Below are positions 52,801-61,268 of a stretch of DNA of 64,000 nt, piece by piece; the stretch's first letter is position 1; every line of letters begins with the position of its first letter. Source of the DNA: UBA2882 sp045542735 (GTDB lineage: Bacteria; Bacillota; Clostridia; Lachnospirales; Lachnospiraceae); the NCBI GenBank assembly GCA_045542735.1, contig JAZQLQ010000001.1, positions 1 through 64,000 on the forward strand, read 5' to 3'. A model generated the notes under the pieces. The model ran no database searches. It was not told the DNA's origin and saw nothing but the letters and a program-made list of their open reading frames with translations. The position numbers and the translations under genes were made by a program.

Positions 52801-54050
52801 GTACGGATGACCGTATCTTACCTAAATATACTGTTATTTTCTACAATGTAGATGGTACAGAGAAGTTGAGTACACAATTAGTAGAAGAAGGTAAAGATGC
52901 GATACCGCCGGAAGAAGTGCCTGAAATCGAAGGTATGGTATTTGAAAAGTGGATGCCCGATTATACAGCGGTTTCCAGTGATTTGAGCGTATATCCGCAG
53001 TATAAATATCTTGACCCCAATGTAGATGCCAATAAACCGCATTATACGGTTACATTCTACAATGCAGACGGCTCCATGAAAGTAAGTGTACAGAGTATAC
53101 CTGAAGGTGGTTCTGCAAAAGCTCCTTCTGTAGAACCCCAAAAAGACGGTTATACCTTTATCGGATGGTTACCGGAGTTTACCAATGTAACTGCAGATTT
53201 GGATGTATATCCTCAGTATAAACAAGGCACCACACCGGATGGAGATAAGAAACCGTCTACGGATGGTAGTACAACCACACCACCTGCCAATGGAAATACC
53301 GGAAATACCGGAAATAACGGCAATAACGGTACCGATGGCAATAACGGTACAAATGGTAATAATGGTTCCAATGGTAGCAATGGCACAGGTGGAAACGGTG
53401 GTTCTGTCAGTGGCAATAACGGCTCCGGAAGTGGAGCAAACGGCTCCGGCGGCAACAAATACAATGGCACAAAAGTTGATGTCAATAAAACCGGTATTTC
53501 CAATCCCGGACTTGCATCAGCAACCATTGCAGGTGCTACCGATGATTATGTGGTAAAGATTACTGACAGTGAATCTGCAAGAAGTGCTGTAGAACAGGCA
53601 TTGTTAAAAGAGTATGGTACTTTGGATGATATTCGTTATTTTGCGATGGATATCAGTATCTATGATAAAACAGGAACTACCAAGATTCAGAATACGGACG
53701 GTATGAAGGTGACAATCACCATACCGATTCCTGATGCAATGCAGTCCTATGCCGGCAATAATAAGGTTGGAGCTGTTGTTGGCAATAATGAATTGGAGAA
53801 ATTACAAGCGAAGTTTACAACTATTGACGGAGTTCCTTGTGTTTCCTTTGTTGCAACACATTTTTCACCTTATACGATCTATGTGGATTTGAACAATATG
53901 TCAGCAACCGGAACCATTGACGCAACACCGGTTACCGGAGATCCGATTCATCCTAAATGGTTCTTATCCATTGGTCTTGCATTGATGTCCATCATTATGT
54001 TCTTTGCAAAAGGAAGCAAGAAAAGAGTAGTAAAAGTAATTCCCGGTTAA
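49815..54050 (+). CDS. BspA-like leucine-rich-repeat surface protein, sortase substrate
   Basis: The 1,411-residue protein has a signal peptide (about 1-45), BspA/LRR_5 repeats (LTIPDHILAIGNNAFKDC style; about 220-560 and 750-990), two beta-grasp Listeria-Bacteroides repeats ending in VYPQYK (about 1015-1135), a Gly/Asn-rich linker (about 1150-1215), a C-terminal module with THFSPYTIYVDL (about 1230-1370), and a sorting signal TPVTGDP followed by a hydrophobic helix and a Lys/Arg tail (about 1377-1411). Many BspA proteins bind host matrix or other cells; the target here is unknown. It follows the sortase by 15 bases. Confidence 0.86.
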   Translation: MAKKKAVQTNKKSSKVRRTVLGTLSGIFMASALIVAAIPVKDVEAVEENSQFTSAYDADPDHWIPDYVASDAPVFYSSDALFGVAYANREGSPEMEGILVYYDSDNFQAPSSLVIPDAVAAFQYDDEMRLRAVYEDGEYLYYVSKEAVVDVSGNELEAEEISPCLSTNMGEWQGKTLYSSQDGIVKDSVQTQIVANVRYIGSTKYVPNVDLNAGVVVGAYDTTGLGVFEDARNFSSLTIPDHILAIGNNAFKDCQMKSVSVANKIHSIGNHAFDGCNQLTSVTLANDTNLEEIGAYAFADCTYLTNISIPNQVQQIGSGCFMNCKNLAAANLYGSEGDGNTSLKYIGDGAFYNCTSLTQISLPDRLENIDTVNYLFYDCTYLNFLGLPLLPGGSNLTGDSSDKTFNYNNVTGCSGLMTVTVPNRELKFDCNCPSGDYLEGDGDECAFGWKNLGLHTPFPDEYRVDDKFCIMGYRNSEAYMYVCDHEYAIGYLDEGYKGQFERVKGNYFYCVNEQNELIKFSIAKPGADASIVDIPDNIGTHYINSIGSNTFQNNEDIKYVHIPASVTNIADNAFKGCANLSEVEFADAMTVENIGTDAFRTLATDDDVKLIFVGTIGLDSEPYVYAMQPENNYNDVTLPTKYISYTSQFPYNLQIELKVERDEVTNEITSYVPTLVDAPSYEDFESGDYSLSSYDKQAEEQNEVVRRAFAKYRSQSVSGNSLVYSEDEQEVLDAVFKATIPTGVYGMEDDIYQDRDYLKSVILNSIVEVPDYAFADCDGLETFIMRSSGKEGGESIGSYVFEDDDLLTTVVLPETLTEMGALPFYHCSALEGVDFSNGSNFRCENAIIYQAKTDGTERLIECLENRGLTVGTGKVRAEELAKVSEIDKSAFQDCKGVTQVFFGQAPVDEIPDYCFSDCERLNYCEVSDYTTTIGEYAFRNTALSDIKIPESVQLIADNAFVNKDSDTGVESLLKGLNIQCTVPSAAYSYALKYGFGTDDRILPKYTVIFYNVDGTEKLSTQLVEEGKDAIPPEEVPEIEGMVFEKWMPDYTAVSSDLSVYPQYKYLDPNVDANKPHYTVTFYNADGSMKVSVQSIPEGGSAKAPSVEPQKDGYTFIGWLPEFTNVTADLDVYPQYKQGTTPDGDKKPSTDGSTTTPPANGNTGNTGNNGNNGTDGNNGTNGNNGSNGSNGTGGNGGSVSGNNGSGSGANGSGGNKYNGTKVDVNKTGISNPGLASATIAGATDDYVVKITDSESARSAVEQALLKEYGTLDDIRYFAMDISIYDKTGTTKIQNTDGMKVTITIPIPDAMQSYAGNNKVGAVVGNNELEKLQAKFTTIDGVPCVSFVATHFSPYTIYVDLNNMSATGTIDATPVTGDPIHPKWFLSIGLALMSIIMFFAKGSKKRVVKVIPG
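53283..53462 (+). repeat. Gly/Asn-coding low-complexity repeat
   Basis: A run of imperfect short repeats (AATAACGG / AATGGTAA type) encodes GNNGNNGTDGNNG-like sequence, a flexible linker between the beta-grasp repeats and the wall-proximal module. Confidence 0.8.
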
Positions 54051-54059
54051 GGAGTTCTT

Positions 54060-56843
54060 ATGAAGAAACCTATTTTTAAAGTTATCGGGACCCTATTGTT
54101 GGTAACAGCCTTAGTGCTCACACAGATACCTGCACCGGCATCCAAAGCCACCAGCGTATCAGACAATAACGGTTTTCGAATGAATGGAGACAAATTGGTT
54201 AAATATACAGGCACGGATTTATCCGTGTCTGTTCCTGTCGGAGTAAAAGTCATTGGTTCGGATGCTTTTGTGGATTGTCCCAATTTAACAGCCGTGACAT
54301 TCCCTGCCGGTTTAGAAGAGATTGAAAATGGTGCATTCAGTGGATGCAAATATATTAAAACCGTTATCATACCCGAAGGTTGTGAAGTAATCGGAAACGG
54401 TGCCTTTGCAGATTGTGATACATTAGAATCCGTAAGTTTGCCGTCCACACTTGTGGAGCTTGGTACCAGTGTTTTTGCAGGCTGTGATAGTCTGAAGACC
54501 GTAGGGATCAGCAAAGGAAACCCCAATTTTGTCTGTGTGGATGGTGTTCTTTATGACGATAAAATGACGGTGGTATATCAGGTGTTGGCAGGACGGGAGT
54601 CGGATTCATATTTGATGCCAAACAGTGTAGAGGAAATCAAAAAATATGCTTTTTGGGGATGTAAAAATCTGGAAGAAGTTGGACTTAGCAGTTATGTTAC
54701 AGAGATTGGTGATTATGCTTTTTCCAATGCATCCGGTTTGGAATCTCTGGTGCTACCTTATAGTGTACGTGCCATTGGGACCAAGAGCTTTGAGGATTGC
54801 ATCAATTTAAGAGATGTTACCGTTCCGGTGTCCGTGACAAGGATAGACCCCACGGCATTTGACGGTTGTTACAATTTAAGAATTCATGCGGATGAAGGAA
54901 CCATTGCATCGGATTATTATAAAGAGTTTGAAAATAATCTGGCTGCAAAAGCAGAATACGAAGATGGAACCTTATCTGAAAATGCGGTAAATCCCCATTG
55001 GCAGGAAGATGTGACAGAGGAAGCGAAAGAAACTGTCCGTGAATCCAAGACCAATGTATCAGATGTGGATAATTATATTGAATGGGATGTTGACAGTCCG
55101 GGTGTGTTGGGACGTACGAAGGTAGTGTCCAGACAGGCGGTTGTTTTGATTGATACATCAGAAGTAACGGTATACGAAGGAACCACACAAGTATCAGGTG
55201 GTAATGGAAATGCGGAAGATAGTGTTGACATTTCAGCTGCCATAGAAGGGGATAAGATTGTTGATAAAGCATTCTATCAGGATCAAGCCTTGATCCAAGT
55301 GACAATCCCGGGGGCGGTAAATACTATTGGTGACTTTGCTTTTGCGCGGAGTGGATTAACCTCCATACAGATTCCAAAAGGTGTTACAACTATCGGTAAC
55401 GGAGCCTTTTATCATTGTGATAATCTCTCTTCCGTGACAATTCCTATAACGGTAAGCGAGATCGGTCCGGATGCCTTTACCAATACAAAATGGTTGAATA
55501 CTTGGTATAATGGCGCAGATGTCAGTGAGTTCCTTGTGGTTGGTGACGGTGTATTATTGGCATATAAAGGACAAAAAGCCATGGTAACCATTCCCTCCAA
55601 TGTCAGAACCATTGCGCCGGGAGTGTTTAAAGACCATGATGAGATTGTACAGATTACTTTACCCGAGAGCGTACAACATATTGGCGAAGAAGCTTTTGCT
55701 GGTTGCGACAACTTAAGCAATATTTCCGGTGGTAAAAACCTGACTACAATTAAAGATAAAGCCTTTTATGGATGTCCGATTCAGACTGTGCGTATACCGG
55801 CGACTATGGAGAGTATTGGTATTTTAGCCTTTGGCGGTACCGGTGTAACAGACAGTGTGGTATTTTTGGGAGATAACTTGCCTAAGGTTACTTATGAAGA
55901 TAGTGCCACCAGGCTTTCCAATGACAGAGGCTATTGTTTTGATGGTATTGATACAGTGATTGTAAATAAGGCTGTTGAATTGGAAGATTTGCAGCAGACG
56001 GTTTTAGATTCGGATGCATGGGGATTTGACGGTAATATTTATACCTTGACAGAGATTTCCAATGGTGGAGAAGCAACCCTGGTTGCATGTACAGATACCA
56101 AAGAAATGGCGGAAATACCGGAAAATATTTATGTATTTGATAAGAAATATAAGGTAAAGAATGCAGATAAAGCGGATTATGCACAGCCGGAAAATACGGT
56201 TTCTGATAATTCCATTCAATCCCTGTTGGTCGTTGATCATAGTGAATTAAAAAAGGAGCAAATTAATGTGACCCCCAACGGAGCGGTACTTGATTTATCC
56301 GGTTATCATTTTTATATTTCCAATCCGGGTAAGGGTACTGCGGAATTGGAAAAACAGATTACTAAATACTATGGGGAAATCAGTAAAGAAAATGCATTTT
56401 TTATGGATATCTCCATGTATGATACAAAAGATATGATTCCCATTTCGAAGTTGGGTAAAAATCCCATCACCATTACAATGCCGGTTCCGGCAGAGTTGTT
56501 GGACGATGAGATCTGTGTTATTACTTTGGATGAAAGTGGCAACCCTGAAGTCACCTTTGTTAATTGGTCAGAAAAAGACGGTCACACTTATATTTCCTTT
56601 GATGTGACACATTTTTCACCTTATGTTCTATATGGCGCAGAGGGAGAATTAAAGGATAAAATTGCAGAAAAGCGTAGCCGTGCATCCTGGGCAATCGGCT
56701 TGGATGATACGCCCAATACCGGTGATGGTCTAAATATCAATCTGATTTTTGCCATCGGTATGGCCGCTCTTGGAGCCTTCTTCCTTTTATGGGGATTTAC
56801 CTATAAAGGAACCGGACGAAAGAGCACATCCCATAAGAAATAA
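54060..56843 (+). CDS. BspA-like leucine-rich-repeat surface protein 2, sortase substrate
   Basis: The 927-residue protein has a signal peptide (about 1-30, ending near PAPASKA), LRR_5 repeats at about 45-280 and 390-610, a C-terminal module (about 720-880) with DVTHFSPYVLY that matches the same module of the upstream protein, and a sorting signal TPNTGDG with a hydrophobic helix and a basic tail (about 885-927). It starts nine bases after the upstream stop with AAGGAG. Together with the sortase it makes a three-gene cassette ended by a strong terminator. Confidence 0.86.
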   Translation: MKKPIFKVIGTLLLVTALVLTQIPAPASKATSVSDNNGFRMNGDKLVKYTGTDLSVSVPVGVKVIGSDAFVDCPNLTAVTFPAGLEEIENGAFSGCKYIKTVIIPEGCEVIGNGAFADCDTLESVSLPSTLVELGTSVFAGCDSLKTVGISKGNPNFVCVDGVLYDDKMTVVYQVLAGRESDSYLMPNSVEEIKKYAFWGCKNLEEVGLSSYVTEIGDYAFSNASGLESLVLPYSVRAIGTKSFEDCINLRDVTVPVSVTRIDPTAFDGCYNLRIHADEGTIASDYYKEFENNLAAKAEYEDGTLSENAVNPHWQEDVTEEAKETVRESKTNVSDVDNYIEWDVDSPGVLGRTKVVSRQAVVLIDTSEVTVYEGTTQVSGGNGNAEDSVDISAAIEGDKIVDKAFYQDQALIQVTIPGAVNTIGDFAFARSGLTSIQIPKGVTTIGNGAFYHCDNLSSVTIPITVSEIGPDAFTNTKWLNTWYNGADVSEFLVVGDGVLLAYKGQKAMVTIPSNVRTIAPGVFKDHDEIVQITLPESVQHIGEEAFAGCDNLSNISGGKNLTTIKDKAFYGCPIQTVRIPATMESIGILAFGGTGVTDSVVFLGDNLPKVTYEDSATRLSNDRGYCFDGIDTVIVNKAVELEDLQQTVLDSDAWGFDGNIYTLTEISNGGEATLVACTDTKEMAEIPENIYVFDKKYKVKNADKADYAQPENTVSDNSIQSLLVVDHSELKKEQINVTPNGAVLDLSGYHFYISNPGKGTAELEKQITKYYGEISKENAFFMDISMYDTKDMIPISKLGKNPITITMPVPAELLDDEICVITLDESGNPEVTFVNWSEKDGHTYISFDVTHFSPYVLYGAEGELKDKIAEKRSRASWAIGLDDTPNTGDGLNINLIFAIGMAALGAFFLLWGFTYKGTGRKSTSHKK

Positions 56844-56864
56844 GAACTGAATAAGAAACTTAGG

Positions 56865-56905
56865 AAAAACTCCCGACATAAGATAACAAAAACGGGAGTT
56901 TTTTT
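56865..56905 (+). terminator. terminator of the sortase operon
   Basis: An 11-bp stem (AAAAACTCCCG with CGGGAGTTTTT) with a 17-base loop and a T run that ends three bases before the next coding frame. Confidence 0.82.
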
Positions 56906-56907
56906 CA

Positions 56908-57801
56908 TTGGAAAGAGTGAGAAAACAATTGCATATAGATCAGTCCTGTGCAAGAAAATGGAGTGGAAAAAATGTGACAGTCTGTGTATTAGACACGGGT
57001 GTTTTTATGCATAGAGATCTAAAGGAACGGATTGTATATTTTGAAGATTTTACAAAACATAGTAGGAATGTTAAAAGACCTTATGATGACTGTGGACATG
57101 GGACGCATGTGTGTGGCATATTGGCAGGAAGTGGTGTGGCCAGCGGGGGAAAATACAAAGGCGTAGCACCTCAAACCAATTTGATTGTAGGTAAAATACT
57201 GGATACAAACGGAAAAGGAGAATGTGAAGATTTAATCAAAGGACTGGATTGGATCATACATCATGAAAAAGAATATGGTATCCGTATTGTCAATATTTCC
57301 GTTGGTATGCCGAAGGATAATGAAAATAAGCAGGTATTACAGGAATATCTAAGTGAATTGTATGAGCGGAATATACTGATTATCACAGCGGCAGGAAATA
57401 TGGGGCCGGCTAAAAGCAGCCTTTCTATATTAGGAGAAGATGTACAGACCATTTGTGTGGGGTGTCATGATGGTAATATGCATTTTAACGGAAGAAAGAA
57501 GTGTGAATATTACTCGGGAAGAGGCCCCAGTATTTATTCCTTGAGAAAACCGGATGTAGTCGCGCCGGGAACAGAGATTGTATCCTGTTCTCATAAAAAT
57601 CCATATGGATATGTGAGAAAAAGTGGTACATCTATGGCTTGTCCAATTGTCAGTGGTCTTGCGGCGTTGTATCTTGAGAAAAATCCGGGGACAGATGTGA
57701 AACAAATGATGTGTCGGATTCGAAATGCAACCATTGATTTGGGAGAATCCTGGTCAAAACAGGGATATGGAATGATAGATGCAGTCAAAATGCTTTCCTA
57801 A
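56908..57801 (+). CDS. subtilisin-like serine protease (S8), no signal peptide
   Basis: The 297-residue protein is a bare subtilase domain with Asp29 (VLDTGV), His64 (GHGTHVCG), the oxyanion Asn in TAAGN and Ser242 (GTSMACP). Without signal or propeptide it resembles intracellular subtilases. The start is uncertain: TTG at 56908, GTG at 56917 and TTG at 56929 are in frame, none with a good ribosome site, and all lie directly after the terminator of the upstream operon. Cysteines in CVLDTG, HVCG and ACP are notable. Confidence 0.83.
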   Translation: MERVRKQLHIDQSCARKWSGKNVTVCVLDTGVFMHRDLKERIVYFEDFTKHSRNVKRPYDDCGHGTHVCGILAGSGVASGGKYKGVAPQTNLIVGKILDTNGKGECEDLIKGLDWIIHHEKEYGIRIVNISVGMPKDNENKQVLQEYLSELYERNILIITAAGNMGPAKSSLSILGEDVQTICVGCHDGNMHFNGRKKCEYYSGRGPSIYSLRKPDVVAPGTEIVSCSHKNPYGYVRKSGTSMACPIVSGLAALYLEKNPGTDVKQMMCRIRNATIDLGESWSKQGYGMIDAVKMLS

Positions 57802-57817
57802 AAGGAAGGTTTCATTA

Positions 57818-57846
57818 TTGACATATATGGTATGATTGTATACAAT
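57818..57846 (+). promoter_or_regulatory. promoter of Re-citrate synthase-gntR-icd
   Basis: TTGACA (57818-57823), a 17-bp spacer and TACAAT (57841-57846), almost consensus. Confidence 0.85.
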
Positions 57847-57853
57847 TATACAA
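57835..57853. promoter_or_regulatory. probable GntR-family operator
   Basis: A perfect 12-bp palindrome ATTGTATACAAT (57835-57846) covers the -10 box and is followed by an extra half-site TTATACAA (57846-57853). This is the shape of GntR/FCD operators. The regulator gene is the next but one downstream, so autoregulation is likely (inference). Confidence 0.6.
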
Positions 57854-57903
57854 GGGCGCAAAACTACCATATTTTAACAGAAAGCCCTAAGGAGATTTGA
57901 CCA

Positions 57904-59337
57904 ATGAATATGAATAAAGACTACGATAGAATGAATTTGTTTGAAAACAGACCGGTTACCATGAATGACCACAATAATCTTTTGCAGATTGAAGAGCATA
58001 TGTACATTCTGGATGATGTGCAAAAACCTAATGTTTTCCGCAATATGTTTCCTTATTCGGAAGTACCCAAAATCCCATTTAATGACCGTATTGTACCGCA
58101 CAATATGCCAAAGGATATTTGGATTACAGATACTACATTCCGTGATGGTCAGCAGTCAAGAGCACCTTATACCACAGAGCAGATTGTAACGATTTATGAC
58201 TATCTTCATCGCTTGGGTGGTCCCAATGGTATGATTCGTGCCAGTGAGTTTTTCTTATATTCCAAGAAAGACCGTGATGCGGTATATAAATGTATGGAAC
58301 GTGGTTATGAGTTTCCGGAAATTACCAGCTGGATCCGTGCCAGCAAGGAAGATTTTAAGCTGGTAAAAGAAATCGGTATGAAGGAAACCGGCATTTTGGT
58401 AAGTTGTTCCGACTATCATATCTTTTTAAAGTTAAAAATGACAAGAAAGCAGGCAATGGAGCATTATTTAAGTGTGGTCCGTGACTGTCTGGAAGAAGGT
58501 ATCAGTGTCCGTTGTCATCTGGAAGACATTACCAGAGCAGACATTTACGGATATGTGGTACCATTCTGCTTGGAATTAATGAAATTAATGGATGAATATA
58601 AGATTCCGATTAAGGTACGTGCCTGTGATACCATGGGTTATGGTGTCAATTATGCAGGTGCGGTAATTCCCAGAAGTGTACAGGGTATTATTTATGCGAT
58701 TCATACCCATGCCGGTGTGCCGTCATCCCTGATTGAATGGCATGGACACAATGACTTTTATAAAGCGGTTTCCAATTCGACCACAGCATGGCTCTATGGT
58801 TGTGCGGGTATTAATACCTCCTTGTTTGGTATCGGAGAAAGAACCGGCAATACGCCGCTTGAGGCCATGGTATTTGAGTACGCACAGTTAAAAGGTCATT
58901 TAAATGGCATGGATACCACAGTTATCACGGAATTGGCAGAATATTATGAAAAAGAAATCGGATATGAGATTCCGCCCCGTACACCTTTTGTTGGTAAGAA
59001 CTTCAATGTAACAAGAGCCGGTATTCATGCAGACGGATTATTGAAAAATGAAGAGATTTACAATATTTTCGACACAGAAAAGTTCTTAAACAGACCGGTA
59101 CTGTGTGCCGTATCCAATACTTCCGGACTTGCAGGTATTGCCCATTGGATTAATACCTATTTTAAATTAAAAGATGATAAGCAGTACAATAAATCGGATG
59201 CATTGATTATAGAACTGAAAAATTGGGTAGACAAGCAGTATGAGGATGGTCGTGTAACGGTTATTACCGATGATGAATTGCTTGAGCAGATTGTAGATAC
59301 CTGTCGAAAACTTGGTATCAATTATCCCGGCGAATGA
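57904..59337 (+). CDS. HMGL-family condensing enzyme, Re-citrate synthase candidate
   Basis: The 477-residue protein belongs to the HMG-CoA lyase / isopropylmalate synthase TIM-barrel family. It has the metal/proton site DTTFRDGQQSR (Asp76, Arg80, Asp81), EWHGHNDFYKA, and the GIGERTGNTPLEAM loop. It lacks a LeuA allosteric domain. Its length, its divergent N-terminus and the isocitrate dehydrogenase gene two positions on match the Re-citrate synthase loci described in Clostridium (for example next to aconitase and icd in C. acetobutylicum). Homocitrate or isopropylmalate synthase is less likely because no leu or lys genes are near. Confidence 0.75.
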   Translation: MNMNKDYDRMNLFENRPVTMNDHNNLLQIEEHMYILDDVQKPNVFRNMFPYSEVPKIPFNDRIVPHNMPKDIWITDTTFRDGQQSRAPYTTEQIVTIYDYLHRLGGPNGMIRASEFFLYSKKDRDAVYKCMERGYEFPEITSWIRASKEDFKLVKEIGMKETGILVSCSDYHIFLKLKMTRKQAMEHYLSVVRDCLEEGISVRCHLEDITRADIYGYVVPFCLELMKLMDEYKIPIKVRACDTMGYGVNYAGAVIPRSVQGIIYAIHTHAGVPSSLIEWHGHNDFYKAVSNSTTAWLYGCAGINTSLFGIGERTGNTPLEAMVFEYAQLKGHLNGMDTTVITELAEYYEKEIGYEIPPRTPFVGKNFNVTRAGIHADGLLKNEEIYNIFDTEKFLNRPVLCAVSNTSGLAGIAHWINTYFKLKDDKQYNKSDALIIELKNWVDKQYEDGRVTVITDDELLEQIVDTCRKLGINYPGE

Positions 59338-59357
59338 TTTGAAAGGAAGTGAAAGTC

Positions 59358-60035
59358 ATGGGAGACTACAATCTTAAAGAAGAAGTAACCGATAAATATT
59401 CCTTACGTGGAAGAGTCTTTCATAAGTTAAGAGATGATATCTTAAACGGTAAGTATAAGGAAAATGATGAGCTGCGAGAGGTTGCCATCGGTGAAGAGTT
59501 GGGTGTATCCCGTACACCGGTCCGTGAGGCTTTTCGACAACTGGAATTGGAAGGGTTAATACGGATTGTGCCCAATAAAGGAGCATATGTAACCGGAATT
59601 ACCTCCAAAGATGTTGCAGATATCTATATGATCAGGGCTTTGTTGGAAGGTTTATGTGCAAAATGGGCCACAGAGCATATTTCAGAAGAACAGATGCAGG
59701 AAATGGAAGAAAATGTATATCTGGCAGAGTTTCATGGAGAGAAGGGACATGCGGAGCAGATTGCCACATTGGATAATCGGTTTCATGAGATCCTGTATGA
59801 AGCATGCAACAGTAAAATGCTGGAACATACATTAAAAGATTTTCATCAATATGTTTATCGGGTAAGGAAGCAGACGTTGGCACAAAATATCAGAGGAAAT
59901 GCATCCAATCATGAACATCGTGAGATTATGGAGGCTATTAAGGAACATAATGGTGACAAAGCCAGTGAACTTGCAAGATTGCATATGTTAAAAGCATACG
60001 AGAACATACAACAAAAAGGTTTATTAAACGAATAA
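59358..60035 (+). CDS. GntR family transcriptional regulator, FCD type
   Basis: The 225-residue protein has an N-terminal winged helix (about 15-80; ELREVAIGEELGVSRTPVREAFRQLELEGLI) and a C-terminal FCD ligand domain (about 90-215) with an Asp-x3-His metal pair (DNRFH) and a later His in NHEHREIM. FCD regulators sense carboxylic acids, often citrate-type. ATG 59358 is well placed after GAAAGGAAGTG. It lies between the condensing enzyme and icd. Confidence 0.88.
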   Translation: MGDYNLKEEVTDKYSLRGRVFHKLRDDILNGKYKENDELREVAIGEELGVSRTPVREAFRQLELEGLIRIVPNKGAYVTGITSKDVADIYMIRALLEGLCAKWATEHISEEQMQEMEENVYLAEFHGEKGHAEQIATLDNRFHEILYEACNSKMLEHTLKDFHQYVYRVRKQTLAQNIRGNASNHEHREIMEAIKEHNGDKASELARLHMLKAYENIQQKGLLNE

Positions 60036-60057
60036 AAGAAAGTGGAGGATAGATACA

Positions 60058-61263
60058 ATGGCTAAAATTCAAATGATTACCCCTTTGGTTGAGATGGACG
60101 GAGATGAAATGACCAGAATTCTCTGGAAGATGATTAAGGACGAGTTGTTATTACCTTACATTGATCTGAAAACAGAGTACTATGATTTAGGTCTGGCATA
60201 TCGTAATGAAACCAATGATCAGGTTACTGTTGACAGTGCTGAAGCAACGAAAAAATATGGTGTTGCAGTAAAATGTGCTACGATTACACCTAATGCAGCA
60301 CGTATGACAGAATATGATCTGAAGGAAATGTGGAAAAGTCCCAACGGAACTATCCGTGCAGCTTTGGACGGAACAGTATTCCGTGCTCCTATTGTAGTAA
60401 AAGGTATTGAACCTTGTGTCAGAAACTGGGAAAAACCCATCACTTTGGCGCGTCATGCTTATGGTGATGTATATAAAAATACAGAGATTAAAGTGCCGGG
60501 TGCGGGAAAAGCAGAATTGGTATTTACCGATGAGAATGGTAATGAAACAAGAGAGTTGATTCATAACTTTACCGGTGCAGGTATCATTCAGGGTATGCAC
60601 AATACCGAAAAGTCCATTTCCAGCTTTGCCAGAGCTTGTTTCAACTATGCTTTGGATACCAAACAGGACCTTTGGTTTGCAACAAAGGATACCATTTCCA
60701 AAAAGTATGACCATACCTTCAAGGATATTTTCCAGGAAATCTTTGATGCGGAATATAAGAGCAAATTTGATGAAGCAGGTATTGAGTATTTCTACACCTT
60801 AATTGATGATGCGGTTGCACGTGTTATGAAAGCAAAAGGAGGCTTCATCTGGGCTTGTAAAAACTATGATGGTGATGTCATGAGTGATATGGTAAGTTCT
60901 GCCTTTGGTTCTCTTGCCATGATGACTTCCGTATTGGTGTCTCCCTCCGGAGTATACGAGTATGAAGCGGCTCACGGAACGGTCCAGAGACATTATTACA
61001 AACATTTAAAAGGTGAGGAGACTTCCACCAACTCTGTTGCAACAATTTTTGCATGGACAGGAGCTCTTCGTAAACGTGGAGAGTTGGACAAATTACCTGA
61101 GTTGATGGAATTTGCAGATAAGCTTGAGAAAGCGACTCTTACAACCATTGAATCGGGCAGAATGACAAAAGATTTGGCATTGATAACTTCTTTAAAAGAT
61201 GTTAAAGTACTTAATAGTGAGGATTTCATTAAAGAAATCAGAAAAACCTACGAGGAAATGTAA
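60058..61263 (+). CDS. icd: isocitrate dehydrogenase (NADP+), type II
   Basis: The 401-residue homodimeric enzyme converts isocitrate to 2-oxoglutarate. The start MITPLVEMDGDEMTRILWKMIKDELL, the substrate-binding SPNGTIR and the NADP-specific YEAAHGTVQRHYYKHLKGEETSTN-type region (His-Gly-Thr-Val-Gln-Arg-His) identify the eukaryotic-like type II class. It shares a promoter with the citrate synthase candidate and the regulator. AGTGGAGG precedes the ATG. Confidence 0.95.
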   Translation: MAKIQMITPLVEMDGDEMTRILWKMIKDELLLPYIDLKTEYYDLGLAYRNETNDQVTVDSAEATKKYGVAVKCATITPNAARMTEYDLKEMWKSPNGTIRAALDGTVFRAPIVVKGIEPCVRNWEKPITLARHAYGDVYKNTEIKVPGAGKAELVFTDENGNETRELIHNFTGAGIIQGMHNTEKSISSFARACFNYALDTKQDLWFATKDTISKKYDHTFKDIFQEIFDAEYKSKFDEAGIEYFYTLIDDAVARVMKAKGGFIWACKNYDGDVMSDMVSSAFGSLAMMTSVLVSPSGVYEYEAAHGTVQRHYYKHLKGEETSTNSVATIFAWTGALRKRGELDKLPELMEFADKLEKATLTTIESGRMTKDLALITSLKDVKVLNSEDFIKEIRKTYEEM

Positions 61264-61268
61264 GTACA

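Noticed and set aside
53203..53556. Collagen-like protein or separate genes over the Gly/Asn repeat
   Set aside because: The repeat does not keep Gly-x-y phase for long, and other frames are shadows of the repeat.
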